Shown: positions 43,819 to 54,139 of the stretch, piece after piece
Position numbering within the stretch: position 1 is the first letter of the stretch
Layout: the number at the start of each line of letters is the position of its first letter
Assembly (NCBI RefSeq): GCF_004664715.2
Contig: NC_051072.1
Coordinates: 36,066,142 to 36,130,141, forward strand
Length of the DNA stretch: 64,000 bases
Source of the DNA: Peromyscus leucopus
Lineage: Eukaryota; Chordata; Mammalia; Rodentia; Cricetidae
Direction of reading: 5' to 3'
Translations under genes and position numbers: made by a program
The notes under the pieces: generated by a model
Told to the model about the DNA's origin: nothing
What the model saw: the letters and a program-made list of their open reading frames with translations, nothing else
The model's database searches: none

Positions 43819-44990
43819 AATTGAACCCATCCAAGGTCTCTGTTTTCTCAGGGCCTACAGCCTTCCTTGGTTTCCCCTTCTAACAAAGGAAGGATGTCAT
43901 AGAAACTACCAAGAGCGGCTATATCAACAATCCACACAGTCTTTCATTGCAAAGCCAGAAAAATAATCGGATTTATAATGGCATTTGAGTCATCAGGCAG
44001 CCCCTATCAGTCCCCGTGGCATTTTGCTGGTGGAAACCATTTTATTGATGGAAAATCACCGACTTGCTCTGGCTCCCTGCTGTTGTGTTTGTAATTAGGA
44101 TGCCTCAAGCTTTGTGGCAAGGGTTGCAGCTGGCATAAATAACGTTACTTCATGACCTCGAACGTTCCAAAGGGCGAACACTACAGAAAAAAGAAAGCAG
44201 AGTTGGTTCAAATGGCACAAAGACAAAAAAATATGTTTTTCTGGGACAAAGGAAAACGGATTATTTAAGTCTGTGACGATTTTTTAGTCTCATCTGTGCG
44301 TGTACAAAATAATCCCTTTTTAAAAATCCTATTCAGCACTTGGGTACAAAGTACACATCGTACCCAGGAAGTTCAAATGTCGATGATCATTATTAATATC
44401 CTTGGTTTCCTCGCTTGGTCATTGCCAAATAAAACAACCCATTAAGTACAAGCTGATGCAGGAAAAAAAAAAAAAAATAAGGGCCAGGAGCGAAAGTGTC
44501 CTGGACAGAAACGGGTGGTTCAGTTTTTCCATTTTCCCTAGAGAGGCTTCTCCAGGGGCAGGGGTAGAAGCCTGGACGGAGAGGGTCCCTATGGTGTGTC
44601 ATGATGACAACTGTCCTGTTTCATAGTCAAAGGGATACTCTAGGTGTTCTTGAAGGTGACTGAGGGAAAAAATGGACAGACCTCCCGAGGGATGCTACCA
44701 ACACGGAAGCCCATCATGTTTTGGCTTCAGAAAGGCGGCCTCCATGTGGGGTCAGGTGTGGTTTTGGTGCTGTTTTCTCTGGGAGGGTTTTGCACAGAGT
44801 CTTCCTATCTTTGTAGACAATTCTCAGTCAGTTCTGAGACAGGAGACTGGAGCAGGGATGCTTTAGTCTCCTAGGTATGCAGTTTTCAGCTAAAGTGACC
44901 AAAGGAATGTTCCAACCAGGCCTTTCCACCAATGAGGCAAGCTGAGGGATCCCTGTTATTTTTTTGGAACTTCACAGAGCCGAAGGAAGA
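43819..44990. other. Repeat-poor intergenic stretch
   Basis: 43900-44170 has unusual homeobox-like and GATA-like AT motifs (see findings). A 17-A run is at 44461-44477. Confidence 0.4.
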
Positions 44991-45000
44991 AGTGAGTATG

Positions 45001-45004
<4 letters not shown>

Positions 45005-45063
<59 letters not shown>

Positions 45064-45064
45064 C
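45005..45064 (+). repeat. (CT)n microsatellite
   Basis: About 26 CT units next to the tail of an antisense SINE. Confidence 0.98.
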
Positions 45065-45145
45065 TTCTCTGTGCCAGAGACCAAACTTCAAGCCTTGTAC
45101 ATGTTAGGTAAGCACCGTGCCACTGAGCCACATCCCCGAAATCCT
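45062..45145 (-). mobile_element. ID-like SINE, antisense
   Basis: 'ccagagaccaaacttcaagc' and 'accgtgccactgagccacat' are reversed ID halves. Confidence 0.75.
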
Positions 45146-45300
45146 TTTTCTTTTTAATCACGAAAAAGGAGCAAGACTGTAGCTGACACAATCTGACCCC
45201 CACCCCCCACCCCAAAAAAGTTTTAGCACCAAAGTGCCTTTAAAAGCCTTGGAACCGTTTTGAGAAGCAGTGCTTATGTTGGGACCTGTATGTTAGTCGA

Positions 45301-45301
45301 T

Positions 45302-45366
<65 letters not shown>
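45301..45366 (+). repeat. (CT)n(GT)n(GC)n compound microsatellite
   Basis: A CT run, then about 20 GT units, then GCGCGC. Confidence 0.97.
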
Positions 45367-45367
<1 letters not shown>

Positions 45368-45369
45368 CT

Positions 45370-46060
45370 ACACACACAATGCCAGCCATCTGTCCTGTGA
45401 CTCCACCTTTAAGGGGGTGGGAAGAGCAAACCATTCTATCTGTGGTCTGGAATAACTTAGGACTCCAGAGAAACAGGCTTCAGTTCAACAACCTAGAAAA
45501 GGCAAGACTCGGAAGGAGGTTTACAGTGAGCCCAGGAATGCCCTTGACATTCAAACCATGCACTCCATCCTACCCGATGGTAATTCCACTCCCTCTGCCC
45601 TGCCCATGCGAGTTCTGGGCAGTGTCAGAATTCGGACTGTGGGCCTCAATTCCAGAGAGGATCTTATTTCTTGGAGATAAGCCCAAGACACAGGGATGAG
45701 TTCAGTCTTTTGCAACTGTGGCCACTACATTTATTTAACTATATAACAAAAGAGGGTGTGGCTTGAAGTTTTACTTTTACTGGATTCGTGCCAGGGTGAT
45801 TTAGCATTTATCCAGTGATTGGCTTCCATGTTGAAATGTTTTCTAAATGAGTCTGCTGGTCACTTTACTGGAATGTTCCCTGGGTTCTCTTTTGCAATTG
45901 TAAAATATTAGCATTTAAAAGGGGTGCTGAGCCAGCATGTGCGTGAGTTGACTTTTTGGAAATCTCAGGGCCACCGTGAAGGCATCACCGGAATTACAGA
46001 CAAGAGAAAAGGTTTTCATCTTTCATGTGGTAAAAATGGTGGACTAGATTTGTCAAAGAA
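45370..46060. other. Unassigned intergenic sequence
   Basis: The 124-codon frame crossing the microsatellite is not credible as a gene. Confidence 0.45.
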
Positions 46061-46062
46061 TT

Positions 46063-46222
46063 ATGTGTGTGTGTGTGTGTGTGTATGTATTTGGGACAAA
46101 GCCTCTCTTATGTAGCTCTGGCTGTTCTACAACTTGCTATGTAGATCAGGCTGGACTCAAATTCACAGAGATCCAAGTGCCTCTGCGCCCTGAGTGCTGG
46201 GATTAATGGTATGCTTCCCAGG
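46063..46222 (-). mobile_element. B1 SINE, antisense, with (GT)n
   Basis: (GT)n at 46063-46084, then 'cttatgtagctctggctgtt' and 'cctgagtgctgggattaatg'. Confidence 0.85.
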
Positions 46223-46238
46223 AAAATTTAAGAGATTG

Positions 46239-46241
<3 letters not shown>

Positions 46242-46292
<51 letters not shown>
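46242..46292 (+). repeat. (CA)n microsatellite
   Basis: About 25 CA units. Confidence 0.98.
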
Positions 46293-46295
<3 letters not shown>

Positions 46296-46354
46296 GAAGA
46301 ATGAATCTAGATTACTCCAGTCAGATTGGTGTATCATCATCATTAGTATCAGTA

Positions 46355-46560
46355 TTTGTATTATTTAACACAGGTCTCAGGTATTCCAGGCTGGCCTGGA
46401 ACTCCCTACATAGCCAAAGATGACTTTGCATTTTTGATCCTTTGGTCTTTACCTCCCTGGGATTACCTCCCTGGGTATGTGCCACCACACCTGGTTTATA
46501 AAGTGCTAAGGACTGAATCCCTGACTTCATGTGAGGCTACAACAACCCAAGCCCAATACT
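46355..46560 (-). mobile_element. B4-type SINE, antisense
   Basis: A reversed B1-like part ('ccaggctggcctggaactcc') is followed by a reversed ID-like part ('aggactgaatccctgacttc'). Confidence 0.65.
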
Positions 46561-46647
46561 GTGACATTAGATTTAAAGAGACAAAAAACAAGTAATTGAC
46601 AGAAGTCAAATGGTACAGTCACTTTAGCACCAGTTAGCAATCCCCTC

Positions 46648-47030
46648 TGTCTTGGTTAGTGTTCTGTTGCTGGGACACAGCATCAGGACCAAAGCCGATG
46701 GAAAAGGAAGCATTTAACGGGGACTTGTTTTCAGTTTGGAGGGTGAGTCTGTGAGCATCATGGTGGGGAGCCCTGCGGCAGGCAGGGTGCCCAGGGCAGG
46801 AGCTGAGAGCTTATATCCTCCCGATCTGCAGGCGGGAGGCAAAGAGATGGGGGGAAAGAGGGAGAGAGACTGGGCCTGCTGTGGGCTTTTGAAACCTCAA
46901 AGCTCACCCCAGCGACACACCTCCTCCAACAAAGCCACTGCTCCTAATTTTTAACAGTCCAGCAACTGGAACTGGATATTCCAAATACACGAGCCTGTGG
47001 GGACCATTCTCACCCAGACCTCCACACCCT
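46648..47030 (-). mobile_element. Rodent LTR-like repeat, antisense (family not named)
   Basis: It has the plan 'tgtcttggttagtgttctgt' ... 'atttaacggggacttg' ... 'cctcctccaacaaagccact' ... 'gtggggaccattctc', a common rodent dispersed element related in layout to 18524-18898. L1 3' end versus LTR cannot be settled here. Confidence 0.6.
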
Positions 47031-47105
47031 TCAAAGTTAAATATGCTCTCACCACACAACCCAGCAATTATGCTCCTAGGTAAACACGGAGAGTGAGCCT
47101 AAGTG

Positions 47106-47180
47106 GTGCCAGGGATCAAACCCAGGGCCTTCTACATGCAAGGCAAACAGTCTTACATCGAGCTACATTCCAGCCCTGTT
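47106..47180 (-). mobile_element. ID-like SINE, antisense
   Basis: 'gggatcaaacccagggcctt' and 'cttacatcgagctacattcc'. Confidence 0.75.
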
Positions 47181-47392
47181 TACCTATGTGAGATGAAAAT
47201 ATATACCCATAGGAAACCCTGCACATGAAAGCCAATGATACCTTTAAGAGAGGCGAAGCCTGCATGTAATCAGCACATCGATTGAGAGTTAAATGGCTAA
47301 ACTGGGGTTTGTCCAAACCATGAAATAAAACTCAACTTGAAAAAGAAATAAGCTACAAAGGCATACCCAGAGGTAGAAGACTTATGTATTCA

Positions 47393-47478
47393 TTTTTGCA
47401 GGGCTGGGAATCAAACCCAGAACCTCAAACACACTAGACAAGTGTGTCTACAGTTCGTTCACTACACCCCCAGACCTG
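47393..47478 (-). mobile_element. ID-like SINE, antisense
   Basis: 'gggaatcaaacccagaacct' and 'gttcactacacccccagacc'. Confidence 0.65.
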
Positions 47479-47489
47479 GGACAGGAGAT

Positions 47490-47925
47490 TCTTTTTTATT
47501 AAATTTTTTTCATTTATCTTACATACCAACCACAGTTTCCCCTCTCTCCTCTCCTCCCTTCCCTCTCCCCACCTCCCTACCCCCAATCTACTCCTCCTCC
47601 ATTCTGAAAGGGGCAGGCCTCCCATGGTAATCAACAAAGCATGGCATATCAAGCTCCTCCCCCCTGCATCAAGGCTGAGGCATCCCAGAAGGTGGGGGGG
47701 GGAGGGGTGGGTGGGTGGTGGGTGGGAGGGAGTAGGTTCCAAAGAGCCAGTTCATGTACCAGGCACAGGTCCTGATCCCACTGCTAGGGGCCCCACAAAC
47801 AGACCAAGCTACACAACTGTCACCCACATTGCTGAGGGCCAAAGTCGGTCCCATGGAGGCCCCCTAGCTGTAAATCCAAGTCTGTGAGCTCCCACGAGCT
47901 CAGGTCTGCTGAGACGGGAGATTCT
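47490..47925 (-). mobile_element. L1 3' UTR, antisense, 5'-truncated
   Basis: 'tttcatttatcttacatacc', 'gcatcaaggctgaggcatcc', 'agagccagttcatgtaccag', 'ggggccccacaaacagacca' and 'ctgtgagctcccacgagctc' are the reversed order of a murine-type L1 3' UTR. It is a different 3' UTR type from the copy at 35920-36590. A G-rich insert with GGTGGGTGGG units at 47692-47732 is part of the variable zone. Confidence 0.88.
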
Positions 47926-48172
47926 CAAGTGCATATTACCAAGTAAGAGAAGCCCATCTAAAAAAACTACATACTTCAATTTCAACTATATGACATCATA
48001 GGAAAGGCAGAACTAGAATGACAGTAAAAAGATCATCGGTTGCCAGGAGTTCAGGGTGGAGGTGATAGGAGTCCATGAATCATAGGGATTCTTCAGGGCT
48101 GTGGAACCACTCTATACAATGCTTACGTGTGTATGCTAACATCATAAAACTCTACAATAAAAAGAATGGACT

Positions 48173-48366
48173 TGGGCTGGAGAAATGCCTTAGCAAGCAG
48201 GTAAATGTCCTTGTCACCAAGCCTAATGACCCAAGTTCTATCTCGGTACCATATGGGGGAAGGTGAAAAACAGCTCTTGAGAATTGTACTCTGATCTCCA
48301 TATGTCTGCAGTGACACACACGCTCCTATACACATGCATTTGGCACGTGTGTGCATGTGCCACACA
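48173..48366 (+). mobile_element. B3/B2-class SINE, sense
   Basis: 'ttgggctggagaaatgcctt' to the CA-rich tail. The next element inserted at the end of the tail. Confidence 0.8.
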
Positions 48367-48372
48367 CAGAGT

Positions 48373-48783
48373 TATGGTGGTATTTTATTTGTACTGAAAT
48401 GTGATTTTAATTGTATGTTAATAAATAAAGTTGCCCTGGGGTCAGAGCTATTAGAGCCATAGCAAGAGCATCGTGGTTAGAAGAGCTAGGTAGATTTCTG
48501 TGTGTTCAGGGATACAGCCAGCATTGGAGACATAGGCCTTTAAGACCTGGAGGGCAGTACTTACAGGCAGTGACGAGGCAGTCATGTGTTTGGATTTACA
48601 ACCAATGAGAAGGCAGAACAGAAAGACTATTTAAAGACAGACAAATAGGAAGTAGCTCTCTTTCGGGGAAGCTAGGAGCACTGCAGGAGGTAAGATTTTA
48701 GCTCTGAGCTCTGACCTCTCGGCTTTCTCTTTTACATTGGTTCTGTGTTTCTTATTTTAATAAGACGGTTGGTTACATCTACA
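48373..48783 (+). mobile_element. Solo LTR, family 2 (perfect 6-bp duplication)
   Basis: A 411-bp element begins TATGGTGGTATTTTATTTG (first bases mutated from TG) and ends GGTTACATCTACA. CAGAGT flanks it at 48367-48372 and 48784-48789. It has 'gactatttaaagaca' as a TATA-like site and AATAAATAAAG near the left end. It resembles family 1 at the extreme left end only. I have the impression that this LTR is abundant in cricetids. Confidence 0.85.
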
Positions 48784-48850
48784 CAGAGTTGATGAATACT
48801 CCATCATAAACTGCATTCACAAAGTCAATAAATACTCCATCATAAACTGT
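48784..48850 (+). repeat. Imperfect two-copy direct repeat, 37-bp period
   Basis: GAATACTCCATCATAAACTG at 48793 recurs as AATACTCCATCATAAACTG at 48831, directly after the solo LTR. Confidence 0.75.
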
Positions 48851-49149
48851 GGGTATTAGTTAATAAAAATGTATTAGTATTCATCAATTATAAGAAATAT
48901 ACCAGGCTAAGACAGGGAAACTGTGGGAATAAAGAGAAGAGAAGGTATATATGAGCTACCAGCACTATGTGTTCAATCTATTAGCAAACTTAAAATGTCT
49001 AAGAAGTGAATAGTTTTAATTTAATTAAAAACAGAGTAATAGTAATCTTTGAAATTTCCTTTTCTATCCAATAGAAATGACTTTTAATGACTCTAGGAAG
49101 TAATTTACATATTAACTCATACACATGTCTAATTTCATAGATTGGGAAT

Positions 49150-49621
49150 CTAAGGTATATTGTAACTGTAATTCTTGCTTGATAATTTGTTATATGTAAT
49201 TTTTATATGTTAAAGTTAAAACTTTTCTTTTTGGAAAAAAAAAGAAAAGGGGAAGTGCTGTGGATACGTTCTGTGTGCTGTGAAGGTGTAGCTCTGATTG
49301 GTTGGTAAATAAAATGCTGATTGACTAGAAGTCAGGCAGGAAGTATAGGTGGGACAAGCAGAGAAGAGAAGTGTGGGAACAGGAAGGCTGAGTCAGGAGG
49401 CACCAGCCAGACACAGAGGAAGTGAGATGTAAAAGTACCGGTCAGCCACAAGCCACGTGGCAACTTACAGATGAATCGAAATGGTTTAATTTCAGATGTA
49501 AGAACAGATAGCAAGAAGCCTGCCTCAGCCATACAGTTTATAAGTTATATAAGTGTCTGTGTGTTTATTTGAGTCTGAGTGACTGCCGGCCCAGGCGGGA
49601 CTGGAGATAACTCCAGCTACA
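49150..49621 (+). mobile_element. Endogenous retrovirus 3' fragment: interior end, polypurine tract and LTR
   Basis: The interior end (49155-49233) matches 20453-20535 in wording ('attgtaactgtaattcttgc', 'atgttaaagttaaaa'). A strong purine tract (49234-49255) precedes the LTR (49256-49621, about 366 bp), which ends CTCCAGCTACA. The LTR has 'attggttggtaaataaaatg' and 'gtgtttatttgagtctgag'. It is a broken copy with no gene. Confidence 0.78.
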
Positions 49622-50716
49622 GAGGTATTAAATGGTAAGGTAGATGAAGGTTCCTTTCACTGGGAAGTCACAGCTGTGAGTGGGCATCACAGACAATGTC
49701 AGGAAGACCCTGAAGTATCAGATCAGTACACAGCCATCTTGTCTTAATGATAAATTTCCCCCTTTTTCATTTAATAATATCACAGGTCCAGTATAGAACA
49801 CTGGATACACTGTTGGTAGTCTTACAAATAAACTTCAGTATTATAAGCTCACTACTTGTATTAGCCAGGGTCCAGTCAAGATATAGAAACTAGAGCAGTA
49901 ATGTAAAGAGTTCTTTGCCTCGTACCGGAGAGCCAGGAAAACCATTAAGCTGCCATAGAACTTGTGACTTCAGGAAATGGTGATTACCATTAGGTCTTGA
50001 GAAATGAATGGAATGACTGATTATTTAAAGTGGGGAAGCATTAGGTGTAGGGCAGGAAGATGTAAGAGGCTGTTTGCCTCTTGGGGCTCAGAAGGGAGGC
50101 AGATCTCAGAGGAGGAGCTAGGTCCAGATGGTACCTGTCTCACACAGGGCTGCACTTAGGCTGGTTTGGAGTGATGGACAACATGCAAACCGAAACAAAT
50201 TACTGCTACTGGAAGGATCTGCCGCTATCGAGAGGGCTGTTTCAGGTGACTGGAGAATCAAATGGAAAAGAGCGAGTGCTTGCTCACCAGCGCCCCCTAT
50301 TGGCAGGCACAACCAGGGAGCAAGCCAACAAAGAGGAATTGTGCTTTGAAAAGTAGGAAGTTGCAGAAGAGTGGTTTGAGAAAAACATACTGACTGTCAG
50401 AGCCAGCACATTGCCATCCCTGGATGCTTGTAGTGGATATGTCTGTTGTGGAACAACACATGCCTGGGGGAAGACAGACCTGGTCTCACTCCTCTGCCTT
50501 TGGCTGAGATCGCACGCACACAGCAGGCTTTGTATCTTAGTTTGAACATCTACTAGCATGCAACTTTGGCAATAATGTCCTGCATTTCATTTCCCCACTC
50601 ATATGAAAAAAGGGACCAGAATGGAAATTGCACAAGAACTTTGCCAGATCTGAGTTCAATCAGAACATGGGCTAAAATCTGTAATAATGGTGCCTCTTCT
50701 GGCTCACAACATGAAG
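49622..50716. other. Intergenic stretch with a CTCF-type motif
   Basis: 49858-50060 resembles an old dispersed repeat ('attagccagggtccagtcaa') that I cannot name. The CTCF-type motif is given separately. Confidence 0.4.
50288..50303 (-). promoter_or_regulatory. CTCF-type binding motif
   Basis: On the minus strand CCAATAGGGGGCGCTG fits the CTCF core NCA-NNA-GRN-GGC-RSY at every position. It contains a CpG, which in mammals makes binding methylation-sensitive. Confidence 0.6.

Positions 50717-50760
<44 letters not shown>
50717..50760 (+). repeat. 44-base A run
   Basis: The longest homopolymer in the window, presumably the tail of a retrocopy; I cannot identify the sequence before it. Confidence 0.97.
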
Positions 50761-50761
<1 letters not shown>

Positions 50762-50782
50762 AAAAATGTACATAGCAAATCA

Positions 50783-50895
50783 AGGACGGGTATAGAGCTA
50801 TGTGCCTCTGTAGTCCCTGAAATTCCAGAGGCTGAGACCGAAAGATCACTTGGGCCCAGGAGGATAGGGACCAACTAACTGAGCAGTGCCAATCC
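50783..50895 (+). mobile_element. 7SL/PB1-like monomer, sense
   Basis: 'gcctctgtagtccctgaaat', 'gaggctgagaccgaaagatc' and 'acttgggcccaggaggatag' are closer to the 7SL RNA 5' arm than to B1, which lacks the 'cttg..cccaggag' wording. It may be an old 7SL-derived monomer. Confidence 0.45.
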
Positions 50896-51117
50896 TATCT
50901 CCTAAACACCAGTAGGTAAACAAATGAATAAATAATATAGCATGAAGAAAGAACTAGAATTCAAACTTACTAACTAGAGCTGTCTTTCACGCACAGACGC
51001 AAGAAAAAATAAATAAATTTTAAAAATGTAATAAACTTTAGAAAACTACATTGTATACATATATGGGATTTTCAAAGAAGACATGAAAAATATTATATTA
51101 AAATTTCTTGTTTGTCT

Positions 51118-51296
51118 GGAGCTTTTTTTTTTTTTTTTTTGGTTTTTCAAGATGGAGCTTGTTTTTGAGACAGGATCTTGCTATGTAGCCCTGGCTGGCC
51201 CAAGGTTGGCTCTGTATGTAGACCAGGTTAACCTCAGAGTTGAAGTGATCCTCCTGCCTCAACCTTCCAAGGGCTGGGATTGCACCTGCCTGGCTA
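51118..51296 (-). mobile_element. B1-type SINE, antisense
   Basis: T-run at 51123-51140, 'tttttgagacaggatcttgc' and 'aagggctgggattgcacctg'. The tail side seems duplicated ('ttttcaagatggagcttg'). Confidence 0.85.
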
Positions 51297-51639
51297 TCTC
51301 AATAAAAAATTTTCATTTAAAGAAATAACAGTATGGTTTATCGTTGGCGCTTCTGTGATGCACTCACTGTGAGCTGTGAGAGAGGGAAACACCAGTTAGG
51401 AACAGAGGCACACCAGCCTGACATTTCACACCATGTTTCTGAAGACAAAGACATGAATAGTTGGTGCTTTGGTGACAATAGATTTAGGATTTAGCTTTCA
51501 GGATGCATATACAAATCTGTGTCACCTTCCAATGGTATTTTAACCACACAAAATGGAATGAATCCAGGCAAGGGAATGGTTGGATGCCTCACAAAGATTA
51601 AGGACTAAGTCTGGGTCCCTCCAATCAGTGCAAAGCCAG

Positions 51640-51790
51640 ACACAGATAACATGCATCTTTAATCCCAGCATTCCAAAGGGGATGTGGGAGGCAGAGGCGG
51701 AAAAACCCCGAAGTCTGTGAGCCAGGTAGCCTAGTTTCTGAAGTGATTGAACAGCAAGTGAGACCACCTCAGACAAGGTGTCTCTCATGG
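51640..51790 (+). mobile_element. Diverged B1-like SINE, sense
   Basis: 'cagacacagataacatgcat', 'tttaatcccagcattccaaa' and 'gtgggaggcagaggcgg' are B1-like; the right half is unusual. Confidence 0.65.
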
Positions 51791-53043
51791 AAAACTGTCA
51801 TGGGAGGCTGTTCTCTCATCTCCACGGGCAAGCCAGGGCACACATGGATTGCACTCTCATATGAGAACAAGGACACTACCCACAAAGAGAAATCAATCAT
51901 TTATAGTGAATCTAACGTTTTGTAAGACTTAGGACACTGTCCAAAACTGTAAGTGCAAAGCTTGGAGCAACACGGATTGTTTAGTCTCTGTCCGTTTTAC
52001 TCCATTTACTGAAAGGCGAACATATCTGAAATAGACTGTAGATTACCGAAAGAGGTCTTTCGGGGCCAAGTCAACCAGCACCTTCCCTAGATTCTCCACT
52101 TCAGTTTGTGTTTGGACACAGTCAGTAAACTCTGCTCTGGTCCTCCTTGGCGATGCCAAAAGGAAGTGACATTTCAAAGAACTCAGCTGGTTCAACAGAT
52201 AAGAGACTTTTTACAAATAAAAGTCTATGCCAAAAAGATCTTGCCAAGGAGCTCCAGGCGGCAATTAGAACCCATCTGGTTTCCCCTGGAGCCCCATCCT
52301 CCTTTTGTGGGTTTGTTCTTAGGCAAGCGTGGGGCATTTACTCGGTTTGGGGTCTCTTCCTCATGTGGGCTGTGGTTGAAATAATCAGTTGTTTTGAAGC
52401 AGTTAACCTACTTTTCAATGACAAGCCTGTGATTGAAGAGGCTTCTTAGATAACTCTTGCCCTGGCTCCTGTATCAGGCTTCCCGGTTGATACAGAAGTG
52501 ATTGAGAAGGGTAATAGAAAATAAAGGTTAGGTTTATTTACCTAGCCACATAGAATCGGAGCTATCCTGAGAATTCGTCTCTTACCGAGCTGTGCCAGAG
52601 GGAGACACTGCATCTATGTTGTTAGGACTCTGTCTCCCTCCTGACAGCCTTTCCTAGAAGCCAAAAAAGTAGGGGAGCCAGACACTCTTTTCTTGGTGGC
52701 TTTGTGTTATAGACCCACTTCATCTGGTAGTCAACTGCAAATTTGTGCTAAATCGAAATTTGTGCTAAATCGCGCCACCAAACACCACTGTCGAATCAAT
52801 ACAGAGCCCATCTATACTAACAGATGCCTGTTAACAAGGGGAATGGCCTGGCCACACTTTATTGGCCTGATGGAATCAGCAGCTTGTTTTGAACCCTAAT
52901 GGATGACAGTTCTATATTGTGCTCTGAATAGAGTGGGTGTTCCCAGATTCTTAATTATCTATCCAGGATCAGAAATGAGAAGAGAAAAAAAAAAATCTTC
53001 ATATGCAGCTATGCGAGCTGGAATTTGATGAAGATGCTTGGCT

Positions 53044-53045
<2 letters not shown>
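51791..53045. other. Repeat-poor intergenic stretch
   Basis: A direct repeat of AAATTTGTGCTAAATCG occurs twice at 52739-52772. No exon is recognised. Confidence 0.45.

Positions 53046-53046
<1 letters not shown>

Positions 53047-53095
<49 letters not shown>
53047..53095 (+). repeat. (CA)n microsatellite
   Basis: About 24 CA units. Confidence 0.98.
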
Positions 53096-53097
<2 letters not shown>

Positions 53098-53099
53098 CC

Positions 53100-53740
53100 C
53101 CTTCCCAAAATACCTTTTGCCATTGTTGCTTTTGTTTTAATTAAAGCATCTCTGTCCATCCTGCAAGAGCTATGAATACAACTTCCAAACTTTCCAAAAC
53201 ACCTTACAATTGTGGCCTGAGGTCGGAGTACTCAAAAAGACAATGGGACAGATTGATGCGTGGAGGGAAAGTCACAGGCGTGTCTGGGCTTCTTCCTCCC
53301 AGGCTCCCACGAGCTCACCCTAGAAGACGATGCCAAGGGTGTACAAAGGTCTGCCTCCGCTACAAATAACTGTGCTATTCTAAGGACACCTGGGCCTCTA
53401 CAAGGCCATGGAGCCAGTGGATTTGTGAGTTGGGTTTAAGATTCCAGCAAGGGAGCCTCCAGAGGAGCATAGTGAGTCGGGATGAAATCAGAATTAGATG
53501 CTGGCCTCCAGAAAGACAGGAACGTGCTGGCGGAGAGCGGAAAGCCAGAATTCATGGTACCACCCTCAGGATCAGAGCCTCACGGCTCACAGAGCACTTC
53601 CTTGGCTCTGATCCAGCACGTCAGTTTCCCTCCCTGCACCTCCTGTGCTGTGAGGTGCTCTCAGGGACAGTTGCTATGGTGAACCGAAGTCCCTGTGTCT
53701 CCTCCTTCCTAGGAAGCCGGTGGTAAGCCCAGGAGCCATC
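53100..53740. other. Repeat-poor intergenic stretch
   Basis: Frames of 65-98 codons on the plus strand show no similarity that I know. Confidence 0.45.
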
Positions 53741-53758
53741 TTTACAGATAATAGACAG

Positions 53759-53950
53759 GCCGGGGGGGGGGGGGTGGTGGCGCACGCCTTTAATCCCAGC
53801 ACTAGGGAGGCAGAGCCAGATGGATCTTTGTGAGTTCGAGGCCAGCCTGGTCTACAGAGCGAGATCCAGGAAAGGCACAACAGAGAAACTCTGTCTCGAA
53901 AAACCAAAAAACCAAAAACAAAACCAAAAACAAACAAACAAAAAAAAAAA
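53759..53950 (+). mobile_element. B1 SINE, sense, with perfect 15-bp duplication
   Basis: It starts GCCGGGG with an expanded G-run, carries the 'gatccaggaaa' right half and ends in a long A-rich tail. ACAGATAATAGACAG is present at 53744-53758 and 53951-53965 without mismatch. Confidence 0.97.
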
Positions 53951-53969
53951 ACAGATAATAGACAGATTA

Positions 53970-54139
53970 TTAATTAATAGTCAGGAAACTAGAGAGCAGC
54001 GTGACCTCAAGGAATCCTTTTCCTTGGGCCACGCCGGAATATAAAGTTGGTTGGGCAGTTGTGGTTGTTTATCTGGGGGAAATGGTATCAAGGCACCAGG
54101 TTTCCAAGCTCCCCTCCATTTCACTAGTGGTACAATCAC
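53970..54139. other. Unassigned intergenic sequence
   Basis: Nothing recognised. Confidence 0.4.

Noticed and set aside
47692..47732. GGTGGGTGGG tract considered as an independent G-quadruplex locus
   Set aside because: It lies in the variable G/C-rich zone of an L1 3' UTR and is explained by that element.
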